From an uncultured Bacteroidales bacterium (GTDB taxonomy: Bacteria; Bacteroidota; Bacteroidia; Bacteroidales; CAIWKO01), in contig CAIWKO010000034.1 in assembly GCA_903913285.1 (NCBI GenBank), positions 1 to 64,000 of the forward strand: 64,000 nt of DNA, in the 5' to 3' direction. The notes below the pieces were generated by a model. That model was given only the letters and a program-made list of their open reading frames with translations. It was not told where the DNA came from and searched no databases. Position numbers and translations under genes: made by a program. Positions 1-8,508 of this stretch are shown in pieces (the stretch's first letter is position 1; each line of letters opens with the position of its first letter).

Positions 1-235
1 AGGGAAAAGAACAGTCCAAACGAAGCTTCAGCGCGCTCTGAAAAAAATAAGAAAATCAGTAAAAGTAGTCTGCCTATCGGCAGAAACGTAAACGCCCCGC
101 CAGGGGGCGGGCAGGCCCGCCTTTTTGTCGGGCAAGCTTTTTTGATATTCTAAGTTTTTTTCATTCACAGCCAGCGCAGGCCCGCCGTTTGGACGTGCCG
201 ACGCGATTTTCGCATGTGAAACAATTAAGAAGCTT
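1..235 (+). repeat. Dispersed non-coding repeat, copy A
   Basis: This stretch has no credible gene. It matches the minus strand of 52521-52700 in several blocks, including the segment around positions 25-95 and the segment around 158-205. It contains a 6-bp hairpin (stem 69-74 with 79-84, four-base loop). The stem differs from the other copy by a paired T-A to C-G change, so pairing is kept. Copy A also carries a GC-rich insertion around 95-130 that copy B lacks. I infer a structured repeat or RNA rather than a gene; I cannot name the family. Confidence 0.7.
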
Positions 236-659
236 CTTTAAAGTGTGAAAGAATGATAGTTAGGATAGGTTGAAAATAATTTTACGTTCGGAAGTAATTT
301 TTTTAGATACTATAAAATATTCTGATTTAAAAAAACGTTAATATATAAACAGGAACAGAAATAAAGTTGTTTTTTAAAGGCTGAGGGTAATCAGTTTATG
401 AGAAAAGACCGAGTTGAGTTCGTGTAATGAATTATAAATAAAAAAGCCTCCAATTTGAGGCAAAAAAATATAAACCTGCGACAGTAAATGTTTTATTAAC
501 CATTTCAAAAAGGAGGACGTGACAAAGATACGAAAAAAAGTTCTTATAGCAGCGTTTGCTGAAGCAAACCGACTATACGCCTAACGTTTCAGGTTCCTGA
601 AACAACTGCGAAAGTGGAAATTACAATTAACATTTTTTCATAAAATAAATTCTTTTAGT
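236..659. other. Non-coding stretch with compact hairpins
   Basis: No gene is visible here. It contains a small hairpin flanked by A and T runs at 446-467. It also contains two very tight hairpins with two-base loops: stem 554-560 with 563-569, and stem 586-593 with 596-603. They lie just upstream of the orphan gene at 660. Their role is unknown. Confidence 0.5.
446..467 (-). terminator. Terminator-like hairpin, minus strand
   Basis: GCCTC at 446-450 pairs with GAGGC at 457-461. On the minus strand it is followed by a T run. No minus-strand gene lies upstream to be terminated, so it may belong to an unrecognised transcript or be a relic. Confidence 0.4.
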
Positions 660-1598
660 ATGAGAAGTTTATTTGAAAATCGCAGCAATATGATAGACCT
701 CATTATTGATGTGTGTGAAAAGTACCCAACGGTAACGGCCCTCATGCCTGCCTTCATGGTCTTTTTCGGGACGCTGAAAAGCATCAGAGACAAGATACAT
801 GATATCAACCAGGTTTATATGAAGATCATAACGGGGATCACCGAAGCCAAACGTTTGTCGAAGGAAAACTGTGTGCTTTATGCCAACAAGTTTTCGAAGG
901 CAATGAAATCCTATGCTCACAAAATAGGCGATGCAGAGATGGAAGCCGCCGTGAGTATCCCAAAATCGAAGTTGCGCAAGATGCGTGACGGAAATTTAGG
1001 TGACCTTGTACAATTGATCTATGATCTGGCAAGTCCACTGATGACAGAGTTGGCTGACTATGGTATTATAGCCGGCGACCTGCCTGCTTTTGCACTTGCC
1101 ATCAAAGATTATGTGGCAAAGATACCTACACCCAAAGAAGCAATCCAAGCCCGTAAAACGAGCATCAGTTTGCTGAAAGCACAATTGGCACTTGCAAGAG
1201 ACCTGCTGAGGAACGAAATGGACCCGCTGGTTGATGTGTTGAGTGACGATTATATTGAGTTTAAGAAAAACTGGAAAAACGGACGCAGTATCTATGATAA
1301 CCACGGCTCGAGAAGGGTAAAACCTGCTTTTGTGCCGGGATACGGGATATTGTTCGGGATTATCATCAACAGTTTTGACGGTGGTTTTATTGAAGATGCC
1401 ATCGTTACTATTGTTGAGTTAGGTTTGAGCGCTACTTCGGATGATGAAGGTTTTTATTATTTCGAAAATGTGCCAGCCGGAGTTTATACGTTAAAGATCA
1501 CTGCATCGACTTACCTTGACGTTACGCTGGTGAAAATTACGGTGAACGGAGACGGAGAAGTGAGTTTGGACGTTACAATGAATGCTGACGAAAGCTGA
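660..1598 (+). CDS. Hypothetical protein with C-terminal carboxypeptidase-regulatory-like domain
   Basis: The protein has 312 residues. Residues 1 to about 220 are largely helical and match no family I know. Residues about 230-308 look like a carboxypeptidase D regulatory-like beta-sandwich: a short strand, an ATSDDEGFYYFENVPAGVY-type turn, then KITVNGDGEVSLDVT. That fold is usually on secreted or TonB-linked proteins in Bacteroidota, yet no signal peptide is visible here. The start is ATG at 660. The gene stands alone, between a non-coding repeat region and a terminator at 1636. Domain assignment is by pattern; function is unknown. Confidence 0.75.
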   Translation: MRSLFENRSNMIDLIIDVCEKYPTVTALMPAFMVFFGTLKSIRDKIHDINQVYMKIITGITEAKRLSKENCVLYANKFSKAMKSYAHKIGDAEMEAAVSIPKSKLRKMRDGNLGDLVQLIYDLASPLMTELADYGIIAGDLPAFALAIKDYVAKIPTPKEAIQARKTSISLLKAQLALARDLLRNEMDPLVDVLSDDYIEFKKNWKNGRSIYDNHGSRRVKPAFVPGYGILFGIIINSFDGGFIEDAIVTIVELGLSATSDDEGFYYFENVPAGVYTLKITASTYLDVTLVKITVNGDGEVSLDVTMNADES

Positions 1599-1635
1599 GA
1601 AGCTCGTGGGGCATTATGAGAGCAGGTTGTGAAAG

Positions 1636-1661
1636 ACCCGGACGTGAGTTCGGGTTTTTTG
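1636..1661 (+). terminator. Intrinsic terminator after the 660-1598 gene
   Basis: An 8-bp stem (1636-1643 with 1648-1655, one G-T pair) closes a GTGA tetraloop and runs into six T residues. Confidence 0.8.
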
Positions 1662-1762
1662 TTTGGCTATTTAGCTGATTAGCGGTTTAGTCTTTTAGGA
1701 AATAAGCCAAGAGCCACTTGCCACTAGCTATGATTTTGGGCGGGGAAAGTTAGTAATTATAA

Positions 1763-1903
1763 AAAAAGGCAGAGCCTTGAAAGATAAAAATGACTGAGGT
1801 GGAACCTCGGCCCCCCGCTCGAACGGATTTGGAATCCGTTTGTCATTATTTATAATAAACCAAATAATTAAAACACGGTGATTACAAATCACCGCGAGCA
1901 GGG
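1763..1903 (+). repeat. 141-bp structured repeat, copy 1 (three-way-junction fold)
   Basis: This 141-bp unit recurs at 2715-2855 with the same length. It contains hairpin H1 (1796-1800 with 1804-1808), an enclosing stem P1 (1813-1821 with 1895-1903), and inside P1 two perfect 8-bp hairpins, H2 (1822-1829 with 1833-1840) and H3 (1876-1883 with 1887-1894). P1 has one C-A mismatch in this copy. Similarity continues beyond the unit to about 1969, where a promoter-like TAAATTTG sits before the gene at 2040. It resembles REP-type or IS200/IS605-linked palindromic elements, but no transposase is present. Confidence 0.8.
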
Positions 1904-1954
1904 AATTTGGGGGAAAATTTAGTATGGATAGTAATAATAATTGAATTTTAGTTT

Positions 1955-1962
1955 TAAATTTG
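1955..1962 (+). promoter_or_regulatory. Bacteroidetes -7 element (TAAATTTG) before the 2040 gene
   Basis: A perfect TAnnTTTG lies 78 bp upstream of the ATG at 2040, in sequence that is shared with the flank of repeat copy 2 (2913-2920). Confidence 0.5.
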
Positions 1963-2039
1963 TGGGTGTTAGCAGATGAGGTGCAAACTTCGCATAACAG
2001 TGTGAAATAGAAATTACTAATTTTGAAATTTGACAGATC

Positions 2040-2654
2040 ATGCTTGTACCTTCAATGACTTTACAAGAAATCAGAAGAGAGATTAATCTGGAAAAGCCTA
2101 TTATTTTCAGGAAAGTTCAGTTTTTAATACATGATTTTATGCGAGCCAAGAGACCCCACGGAAAGGATGTTTTTGTGAGACATTATGATTATGTGTCGAA
2201 GTATAAAAATAAATGGATTTTTCGCATTGGCATAAGCAGACATCAGGCTGAATTGAGTTATCTGGTGTATTATTATAACGACATTGGTTTGGTAGGGATA
2301 CTTGTTTTTGATGATGATGAATTGATGTATTTGACTTCGCATTTGTTTAAACGTTTTAATGAACGACTACGGTTAAATCTTAACACACCGAGAGAAATAA
2401 TGGTGAAATTTTTGGATGAGTTTCCGGGCTTTAACGGCAAACGAATAGAAACCATAGAACCGGGAGTTTATAAGATGTTTTATGGCTCTACTGCCGGATA
2501 TTTTCTGGGAATAAACAATATGAATCTGAAATTTATAAAAATGAACACCTTTATAACACACGATATGCTGAAAGGTGAACAGCACGAAACGGCAGATTAT
2601 TTAAGGAAGGAAATTGCCAAATATGTGCCCAATGCTTTTAAAATGAATGGGTGA
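2040..2654 (+). CDS. Hypothetical protein between two structured repeats
   Basis: The protein has 204 residues, no signal peptide and no membrane segment. It is rich in aromatic and basic residues and starts with ATG at 2040. I do not recognise the family. The gene lies exactly between two copies of a 141-bp folded repeat and takes its likely promoter from the conserved flank of copy 1. This gives it a cassette-like layout. It could be a small accessory or defence gene, but nothing in the residues shows that. Confidence 0.7.
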   Translation: MLVPSMTLQEIRREINLEKPIIFRKVQFLIHDFMRAKRPHGKDVFVRHYDYVSKYKNKWIFRIGISRHQAELSYLVYYYNDIGLVGILVFDDDELMYLTSHLFKRFNERLRLNLNTPREIMVKFLDEFPGFNGKRIETIEPGVYKMFYGSTAGYFLGINNMNLKFIKMNTFITHDMLKGEQHETADYLRKEIAKYVPNAFKMNG

Positions 2655-2714
2655 TGAATTGACGGGGATGAGGGACCGCGCGACAGAGGTGGGAAAGGGC
2701 GAAAATACGTTAAC

Positions 2715-2855
2715 AAAAAGGTAGAGCCTTAAAAGATAAAAATGACTGAGGTGGAACCTCGGCCCCCTGCTCGAACGGATTTGGAATCCGTTTGACTTTA
2801 CTTATAATAAAACAAATAATTAAAACACGGTGATTACAAATCACCGCGAGCAGGG
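2715..2855 (+). repeat. 141-bp structured repeat, copy 2 (three-way-junction fold)
   Basis: This is the second copy of the element at 1763-1903. Here the enclosing stem P1 is perfect over 9 bp (2765-2773 with 2847-2855). H1 is 2748-2752 with 2756-2760, H2 is 2774-2781 with 2785-2792, and H3 is 2828-2835 with 2839-2846. Sequence similarity to copy 1 extends to about 2927, including a second TAAATTTG at 2913-2920, but no plus-strand gene follows it. Confidence 0.8.
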
Positions 2856-2904
2856 AAAAGGGGTAGGAGGAAAAAATTTTATATGTTTTGTAGGAGTTAT
2901 TGAA

Positions 2905-3057
2905 TTAAAAATTAAATTTGTGGGTGTGAATGGGTTGGGAAGAAACACACGCGTCGGGAGACGCGCGCGAGCAGGGTAACCATTTTACAAACTGATCAAT
3001 ATCCTTAGAGTTAGCAATATCGTCAATATAAGAATGGCCGACTTTATATTTATTCAT
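2905..3057 (-). pseudogene. Truncated 5' fragment of the last gene of the GHKL/methyltransferase operon
   Basis: The ATG at 3057 overlaps the TAA stop of the receiver gene (TAATG), which is classic translational coupling. The first 26 or so codons read like normal protein: MNKYKVGHSYIDDIANSKDI, then DQFVKWL. The frame then enters the repeat unit at about 2977 and ends in a meaningless tail at 2905, for 50 codons in all. I infer that a real operon gene was cut off by the repeat. The fragment is too short for me to assign a family. Confidence 0.65.
2951..2976 (+). repeat. Partial third unit of the structured repeat family
   Basis: A 5-bp hairpin (2951-2955 with 2960-2964) is followed within a few bases by CGAGCAGGG at 2968-2976, the same 3' arm that ends both 141-bp copies. 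The hairpin stem differs from H3, while the tail is identical. This fragment ends where the truncated minus-strand gene begins to look like normal coding sequence. Confidence 0.6.
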
Positions 3058-4355
3058 TATATTATTTGTGTAATTCCTAATCTACTGGAATAACTACTAT
3101 ATTCAACTTGCATTTCAGATAATAATTCCTTATTGAATATTTTTATATTCTCAAATTTTTCAATAAAAACATCACGCGGAATTGAAAAGCTGTATCTAAA
3201 ATCAAATAGCAATGTGATATCATTATTGTCCTGATCAAAATAAAGATATTCGTATTTTTTCACAGAATCAGGTAATGTTTTATCATTGAAGTGAATTTTA
3301 TTTTTGTTTTTACCACTTGGATATCTAAAAGCATTCTTCAACAGTAAACCACTTAGAAGTTTAATGTTTTTTCCAATTTTATTTTGGGCATGATCACATG
3401 GCCTATTAATAACAAGAACTATATCTTCTATTGCAATTTGCTGCTCGATTTGTTTAACTAATATATTTTCAATTTTGGGATCATCTTGAATCGAGTATAG
3501 TTTTCTTAGGAATTTGTTTTTGTTTTTTGCAATTAGACCGGGCATAATAAAGTCTTTAGACAAATTATTACTTAAGTTGAAATGAAACCAACTATTTAAT
3601 TCTCTATCTATTGCTGCTGAAGAGCTTTCTTCAAAATTACCATATAAACCCTCAGCATTAATTTGATCAATTGGCAATATGTCATTTAGAAATGCAGCAT
3701 TTGAATTAAGAACCTGATTTAATGCTTCAAAAAGGACTTCTCTTTTTCGATTAATATTTTCATTTATAATCGAAGCCCCTCCATGACAAAGGATTATTTT
3801 TTGTAATTTTTTATTGAATATTTCGGGATTACTATCCTTTGTAAGACCACCAATAACTTTATTAGAGGCATTTTTTATGTTGTTTTTCCATACACCCATT
3901 TCTGTAAGACCTGGTGATTTTTGTAGCTCGTCATTTATATCAATAATTAATTGATTAAAATCAGGACCAAACTCTGTTTTATATTTTGCTTTTCCTTGAA
4001 TTATTGTACAAAAAGGAGATAAATTTCTTTGGTTTAATAACGACAGAACTTGTTCTCCTTTATCAGTATCAGTAGTCCAAATAATTAATATATAAAAACT
4101 CTTTTCAGGAACAATTGATTGTATCCAATTAAAGCAAAACTCTGGGTCGTAATCATGAAAGTTTGAAGTAAAATAGATGTCTAAAAATATTAAGCCAACA
4201 TCTGAAAATTTGTGAATTGGTAGCGCATCACCATCAATTAAATTTGGATTATAATATTTGCAACCAATTCCTAATTCTTGATATCGGTCAATAATTCCTT
4301 TTACTTCATTGATTTTATCATCAATGATAATGACATTTGGTTCGAATGAAAGCAT
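3057..4355 (-). CDS. Receiver-domain-like protein, partner of the dual-GHKL protein
   Basis: The protein has 432 residues. Residues 1-125 fit a response-regulator receiver fold: acidic pair D12-D13 after a beta strand, candidate phospho-acceptor D59 in LIFLDIYF, T94/T95 at the end of strand 4, and K122. No DNA-binding domain follows. Residues about 130-432 are a helical region I do not recognise, possibly the output domain. The gene starts 2 bp after the stop of the GHKL gene, so the two are probably co-translated and work together. The stop overlaps the start of a truncated gene. Receiver assignment rests on motif spacing alone. Confidence 0.75.
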   Translation of the reverse strand: MLSFEPNVIIIDDKINEVKGIIDRYQELGIGCKYYNPNLIDGDALPIHKFSDVGLIFLDIYFTSNFHDYDPEFCFNWIQSIVPEKSFYILIIWTTDTDKGEQVLSLLNQRNLSPFCTIIQGKAKYKTEFGPDFNQLIIDINDELQKSPGLTEMGVWKNNIKNASNKVIGGLTKDSNPEIFNKKLQKIILCHGGASIINENINRKREVLFEALNQVLNSNAAFLNDILPIDQINAEGLYGNFEESSSAAIDRELNSWFHFNLSNNLSKDFIMPGLIAKNKNKFLRKLYSIQDDPKIENILVKQIEQQIAIEDIVLVINRPCDHAQNKIGKNIKLLSGLLLKNAFRYPSGKNKNKIHFNDKTLPDSVKKYEYLYFDQDNNDITLLFDFRYSFSIPRDVFIEKFENIKIFNKELLSEMQVEYSSYSSRLGITQII

Positions 4356-4357
4356 AT

Positions 4358-6574
4358 TTATTGGTTTTTATTAAATATTAGCTCAACAATAGCCCCTGTA
4401 TAAATATCGGGTATTTCCAAATCGTAAATTTCATCATTATCGGTAATAATATTGAATTTACCATATTGCATCATTATTGTATCTATCAAATACAATCCAA
4501 TACCAATACCATCATCTTTTCGAGAAAAGAATGGTCTCACCAGATCTGTAATATCATCTTTAAAACCAGGTCCATTATCTGCAATAATGATATGAACAAA
4601 CGAATCTTGACGAAAAGCTTTGAAATAAATGCATTTATCTTTTTTATAAACAGTATCCAGCCAATAGATACTATTATCAATGAGGTTCATAAGAATTGTA
4701 ATTAAAAAACGTTTATCACATAATATTGTTGATACATCATTGGCAATGTTAATAGAATAGTCTATTTTTCTATTTCTAAGATACGTTCTGTAGTTACCAA
4801 ATGCCTTGTTAATTGAGTCCCGAATATCAACGGGTTTCTTTCCTCCTTTTCTAAGAATTGAAATAATACCCTCAACATATTGTTTTAATTCTTCAACTTG
4901 ATCTGTAATAATGTCTTTTTTAAATGGCTCTGATTTCACTGTTTCTTCCATGCGAGGAACCAATTTTTCGATCTCATGGAGTGCAACAGAAGCCGTCATT
5001 CCAACTCCTGCTGGTATTAATAGGGTGGTTCTATCATCTTCATATTTTTCTTCAATTCTTTTGGCTTCTTCAAGTAATCTGTCTTTTTTTTCTTCGTTAG
5101 TAAAATCAGAATTTTCAATTATTGCCTTGAAATTACTAATCTTTGTTTCGAATAAATTACTCGAAGATTTTTGATTGAATTTAAGCCATTTTGTTCTATC
5201 CGAATATCGTGTAGCAGCAAAATCATTTAATACACTTTTAATTACCATGTGAAATGTAATATACGCACTATTTTCGACAAAACCCTCCCTATTTGTTTTT
5301 TCTATTAAGCAATTTGAAGTTTCTGCATCAAGAAAAATGAACCCAATAATATTATTATTTGAGAACCACTTTTTACTCTGTATCCTTTCTAAATCTATAC
5401 CTAACCAGTCATTTCCAGGACTTCCATAGTCATATATACGAAGATCATTTTTAAAAACCTTTATACCTGAATGTTCTTTAAGAACTTTTTTTACAAGATC
5501 TGAACTAGTTGTATAATCTCGCATCGATGTTGGATCAAGATCAAAAGTATAAAGTTCAATAATCAAATTTCCAAACGGCAATTCTTTAGAATCAAAATCA
5601 AGTAAAAGTTCCTCTATTTTATTCTTATCATATTCCTTTAATTCTAATGCTTTGCGTAATCGTGTTCTTATTTTACCTCTAATGTTTTCATTGTATTTAG
5701 AATCGTTTTTTATAGTACGATGACCTATTTCTTTGTTATTCTTTAATATAAACTCATACTCAAAATCAATTCCAAAATCTTTACTTATCAATGCAGTAAT
5801 CTTAAAAGGAGCTTCATCTAATATTTTATCGAATGTAGGGAAATCAATCAGCCATTTATTATTAAAATTTAAATTTATTTTGAAAGAATCAACATCAATT
5901 TTTGGCGATAACATAGAAAGTGTTTGTCCTTTTAAATCCCTTGCCATACCTCTAGTCCATGGCTCTTTTAACCCGCTTAACCGAATATATGTGCCACTAT
6001 TTTCTTTAAATCTAAAATTCTGAATATCTTTTTTTATTTTCCATTTAATTGGTATATCTGAAAGATATTTTGATTGACTAAAATCTTCCCAATTAATGTA
6101 TAGTTGAATTTCATAATTTGCAAGTTGTATATCTAAAACTTCATTTGTTTTTTCATCCCGTTTAATCAATTTAGGTCTGGTTATTAATAAAATTTTTGAA
6201 GCTAATTTATGAACTGCAAAACGACCAACTCCTTTTTCACCCATCGGAACCCTTTCAAAAATTGGCGATTTGATAATTTCCCTTGTTTTATTATCTAATT
6301 TATATGGTTTACGGAAATCGGTCCCTGGTTCTAACCAAACATTTTCTACGATATCATCAGTCATGCCGATACCATTATCTTCTATTATTATTGCCGCATC
6401 ATCAAGATTTTCAATATCTTTGAAAATTACATCCACTTTTTTAGCATCTGCATCATAACTATTTTTGACCATCTCATAAATAGCCATAACTGGGTTTTTT
6501 ATTAATTCTTCACCGAGTAATGTTAAAATATGAGCCCTAGGTTTAAATTGTTTTTCTTTATTGATATCTTCCAT
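4358..6574 (-). CDS. Protein with two GHKL ATPase modules (MutL/MORC/Hsp90-like plus histidine-kinase-like)
   Basis: The protein has 738 residues. The N-terminal module (about 10-250) has the GHKL signatures of Hsp90/MutL/MORC ATPases: E34 and N38 in the N-box region, DNGIGM at 66-71, and GEKGVGRF at 112-119. The C-terminal part looks like a histidine kinase: H533 in an LHEIEKL H-box, N630/N634, DNGPGF at 666-671 and GIGIGLYL at 689-696. No membrane segment or signal peptide is present, so it is cytosolic. It follows the methyltransferase by 85 bp and precedes the receiver gene by 2 bp. GHKL ATPases of the MutL/MORC type are known in restriction-modification loci; the added kinase half is the unusual part. 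Role in sensing DNA damage or invasion is inference. Confidence 0.85.
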   Translation of the reverse strand: MEDINKEKQFKPRAHILTLLGEELIKNPVMAIYEMVKNSYDADAKKVDVIFKDIENLDDAAIIIEDNGIGMTDDIVENVWLEPGTDFRKPYKLDNKTREIIKSPIFERVPMGEKGVGRFAVHKLASKILLITRPKLIKRDEKTNEVLDIQLANYEIQLYINWEDFSQSKYLSDIPIKWKIKKDIQNFRFKENSGTYIRLSGLKEPWTRGMARDLKGQTLSMLSPKIDVDSFKINLNFNNKWLIDFPTFDKILDEAPFKITALISKDFGIDFEYEFILKNNKEIGHRTIKNDSKYNENIRGKIRTRLRKALELKEYDKNKIEELLLDFDSKELPFGNLIIELYTFDLDPTSMRDYTTSSDLVKKVLKEHSGIKVFKNDLRIYDYGSPGNDWLGIDLERIQSKKWFSNNNIIGFIFLDAETSNCLIEKTNREGFVENSAYITFHMVIKSVLNDFAATRYSDRTKWLKFNQKSSSNLFETKISNFKAIIENSDFTNEEKKDRLLEEAKRIEEKYEDDRTTLLIPAGVGMTASVALHEIEKLVPRMEETVKSEPFKKDIITDQVEELKQYVEGIISILRKGGKKPVDIRDSINKAFGNYRTYLRNRKIDYSINIANDVSTILCDKRFLITILMNLIDNSIYWLDTVYKKDKCIYFKAFRQDSFVHIIIADNGPGFKDDITDLVRPFFSRKDDGIGIGLYLIDTIMMQYGKFNIITDNDEIYDLEIPDIYTGAIVELIFNKNQ

Positions 6575-6659
6575 TTTATTTAATAATTAATATTTTCCAC
6601 ATTAGAACAATTGAGTATATGATGTTATTATTAATTTCAATAGGTCCTTTTTGCTCATA

Positions 6660-8237
6660 TTATTCATCCAGTATTTGAAATATTTCTTTTACCACAATTG
6701 CTATCCTTTTTGCTAGCAATGGAGGAACTGCGTTTCCGACCTGATGAAATTGTTCTGTTCTGGGTCCACAGAAATAATAATTATCAGGAAAAGTTTGTAT
6801 TCTGGCTGCTTCCCTTACTGTAAAACTTCTGCATTGAGAAGGGTCAGGATGAATATAATAATGTCCATCCTTGGAAATATGGCTTGTTATAGTTTTTGAG
6901 GGCTCATTCCATAATTGAACCCTGAATCTGTCTGCAAATTTTTTATTATTAATTCCTTCGTTAACATTTTTATGATGAGGAAGTAAGAAAATGGGGAAAT
7001 CTTGCAGTTTTGGAGACACATTCCTAACTTTTGCAAAACAGGAAACAAAGAAATAACGAAGCAAATCAGTTTCCATATGGCTACGCGACATATGGTTGCA
7101 CACTCCTTTAATATTATTATCCAAAAACCAATCCTGTTGATAATTACAGCCTACATCATCATAAGGAATGTACTCACTTCCTTTATCCTGTTTTGGTTTT
7201 ATCAAATGTTTAATTTGTTTAAGAATTTCCTTTTTAATATCGGAATCAAAATGATTTATAGCTTCATTGCTTGTGATTCCATTAATTATATGATACCACT
7301 TTTCCTTACTGTCTTTAGTCTTGGAAAGACCGCTTCTTATTCCCGGTAATCCTGATAGTACCGCTGATATGGGTATTTGTTCCATTGTTTCCAATATCTC
7401 CGGGATGATATCAATATTTCTTCGAATACCAAGTAAAATAAGCCTGTGTCTTGCTTGAGGAACACCAAACTTTTCTGTCTCAACAATAAAATCTTTTTGT
7501 TTAAAAAAAGGATAATTGTTTTTATCTCTACGTCTTTCTTTTACAAACAGTGAATAAATTTTATATCCCGGGCAAGGCAAAATATTACCATCAATTTTGA
7601 AATCCTCATGATAAGCCCTAACAGGATTGGAAAGATCCTGTAATATTTTTTTAAAAACGAATCTTTTTTTTGTTTTAGCTGAAAGTATTCCTTTTACGTT
7701 TTCCATAACAAAAATGGCTGGATTATGGACAGCAAGAATCCTTAAATATTGTTTGTATAGACCAACTCTTTCATCTTTTTTCTCATCCAAAACTATTTCC
7801 TGTCTTCTCGAGCGTCCAACAATTGAATATGCCTGACAAGGTGGACCACCTATAAGCAGCCAATTATTTTCTCCTTCTAATGCTTCTGTTATCTTCTCGT
7901 CAATTTCATCGTCTGGAATAGAATCTTTATCAGTTTCATCTCCAAGTTTGGCCATAAAAGCTTCCTTTTTTGCATATCCGGATTGTAGAGGCCATCTTTC
8001 GTAAAGATTTTCAAGAGTAATTTTACCCTGTAAATAACTGTAATAATCATCCGGCACATTGCCGGGTTCAAACTGCCGGAAAAAACTACGGAGTGTTAGT
8101 GTCTGATGTGCAAAAAAATCTTTTTCAACCGACAATGCTATTTTAAATACACGCTGTCCTTCATTATTTAGTATTGAACTAAATCCCTCTCCCAATCCCC
8201 CTGGCCCTGCGAATATGTCGATTACTGGTATTGGCAT
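6660..8237 (-). CDS. DNA (cytosine-5) methyltransferase
   Basis: The protein has 525 residues and would transfer a methyl group from S-adenosylmethionine to C5 of cytosine in a specific DNA site. Motif I is DIFAGPGGLGEGF at 7-19, motif IV is GGPPCQ with catalytic C134, motif VI is MEN at 178-180, motif VIII is QARHR, and motif X is QVGNAVPPLLAKRI near the C-terminus. It is longer than typical Dcm-type enzymes because of an insertion around 60-125. It starts 12 bp after the XRE gene and sits in the same operon as a Vsr-like nuclease. The recognition site cannot be read from sequence. Confidence 0.95.
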   Translation of the reverse strand: MPIPVIDIFAGPGGLGEGFSSILNNEGQRVFKIALSVEKDFFAHQTLTLRSFFRQFEPGNVPDDYYSYLQGKITLENLYERWPLQSGYAKKEAFMAKLGDETDKDSIPDDEIDEKITEALEGENNWLLIGGPPCQAYSIVGRSRRQEIVLDEKKDERVGLYKQYLRILAVHNPAIFVMENVKGILSAKTKKRFVFKKILQDLSNPVRAYHEDFKIDGNILPCPGYKIYSLFVKERRRDKNNYPFFKQKDFIVETEKFGVPQARHRLILLGIRRNIDIIPEILETMEQIPISAVLSGLPGIRSGLSKTKDSKEKWYHIINGITSNEAINHFDSDIKKEILKQIKHLIKPKQDKGSEYIPYDDVGCNYQQDWFLDNNIKGVCNHMSRSHMETDLLRYFFVSCFAKVRNVSPKLQDFPIFLLPHHKNVNEGINNKKFADRFRVQLWNEPSKTITSHISKDGHYYIHPDPSQCRSFTVREAARIQTFPDNYYFCGPRTEQFHQVGNAVPPLLAKRIAIVVKEIFQILDE

Positions 8238-8249
8238 ATTTGATTCGTT

Positions 8250-8471
8250 TTATTCCGAAAATATTTCAGAATCAAAGAATTCTTTTAAAGTCACATTAAG
8301 AGCAATAACAATCTTTTCGAGATTCACTGCTGAGACATTCCTTGAACCTTTTTCCACAGCATTAAGATAGCCGCGATTAATTTCGGCATCAACCGCCAAA
8401 TCGGTTTGAGAAAGTTTTTTTTCTTCCCTTAATTCACGGATACGGGCTCCGATTTTTTCTTTAATGTTCAT
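8250..8471 (-). CDS. XRE-family small controller protein
   Basis: The protein has 73 residues and one helix-turn-helix of the Cro/C1 type (residues about 8-65, KLSQTDLAVDAEINRGYLNAVE). Size and position, 12 bp before a methyltransferase gene, match restriction-modification controller (C) proteins. A set of half-sites at 8509-8543 lies just upstream and touches its predicted promoter, so autoregulation is likely. DNA binding is inferred from the family. Confidence 0.9.
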   Translation of the reverse strand: MNIKEKIGARIRELREEKKLSQTDLAVDAEINRGYLNAVEKGSRNVSAVNLEKIVIALNVTLKEFFDSEIFSE

Positions 8472-8496
8472 TGGTTTTATGAAAATTAAGTTATAA

Positions 8497-8504
8497 CAAA
8501 ACTA
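8497..8504 (-). promoter_or_regulatory. -7 element (TAGTTTTG) of the XRE-methyltransferase operon
   Basis: A perfect TAnnTTTG on the minus strand, 25 bp upstream of the XRE start codon. It separates expression of the XRE-methyltransferase-GHKL-receiver genes from the upstream Vsr gene. Confidence 0.6.
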
Positions 8505-8508
8505 AGGT

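Noticed and set aside
1763..2855. Integron cassettes or composite transposon
   Set aside because: The repeats are direct and folded like cassette ends, but there is no integrase or transposase and no attC-like core seen.
4358..6574. Ordinary membrane two-component sensor
   Set aside because: There is no membrane segment or signal peptide, and the N-terminal half is an MutL/MORC/Hsp90-like ATPase rather than a sensor domain.
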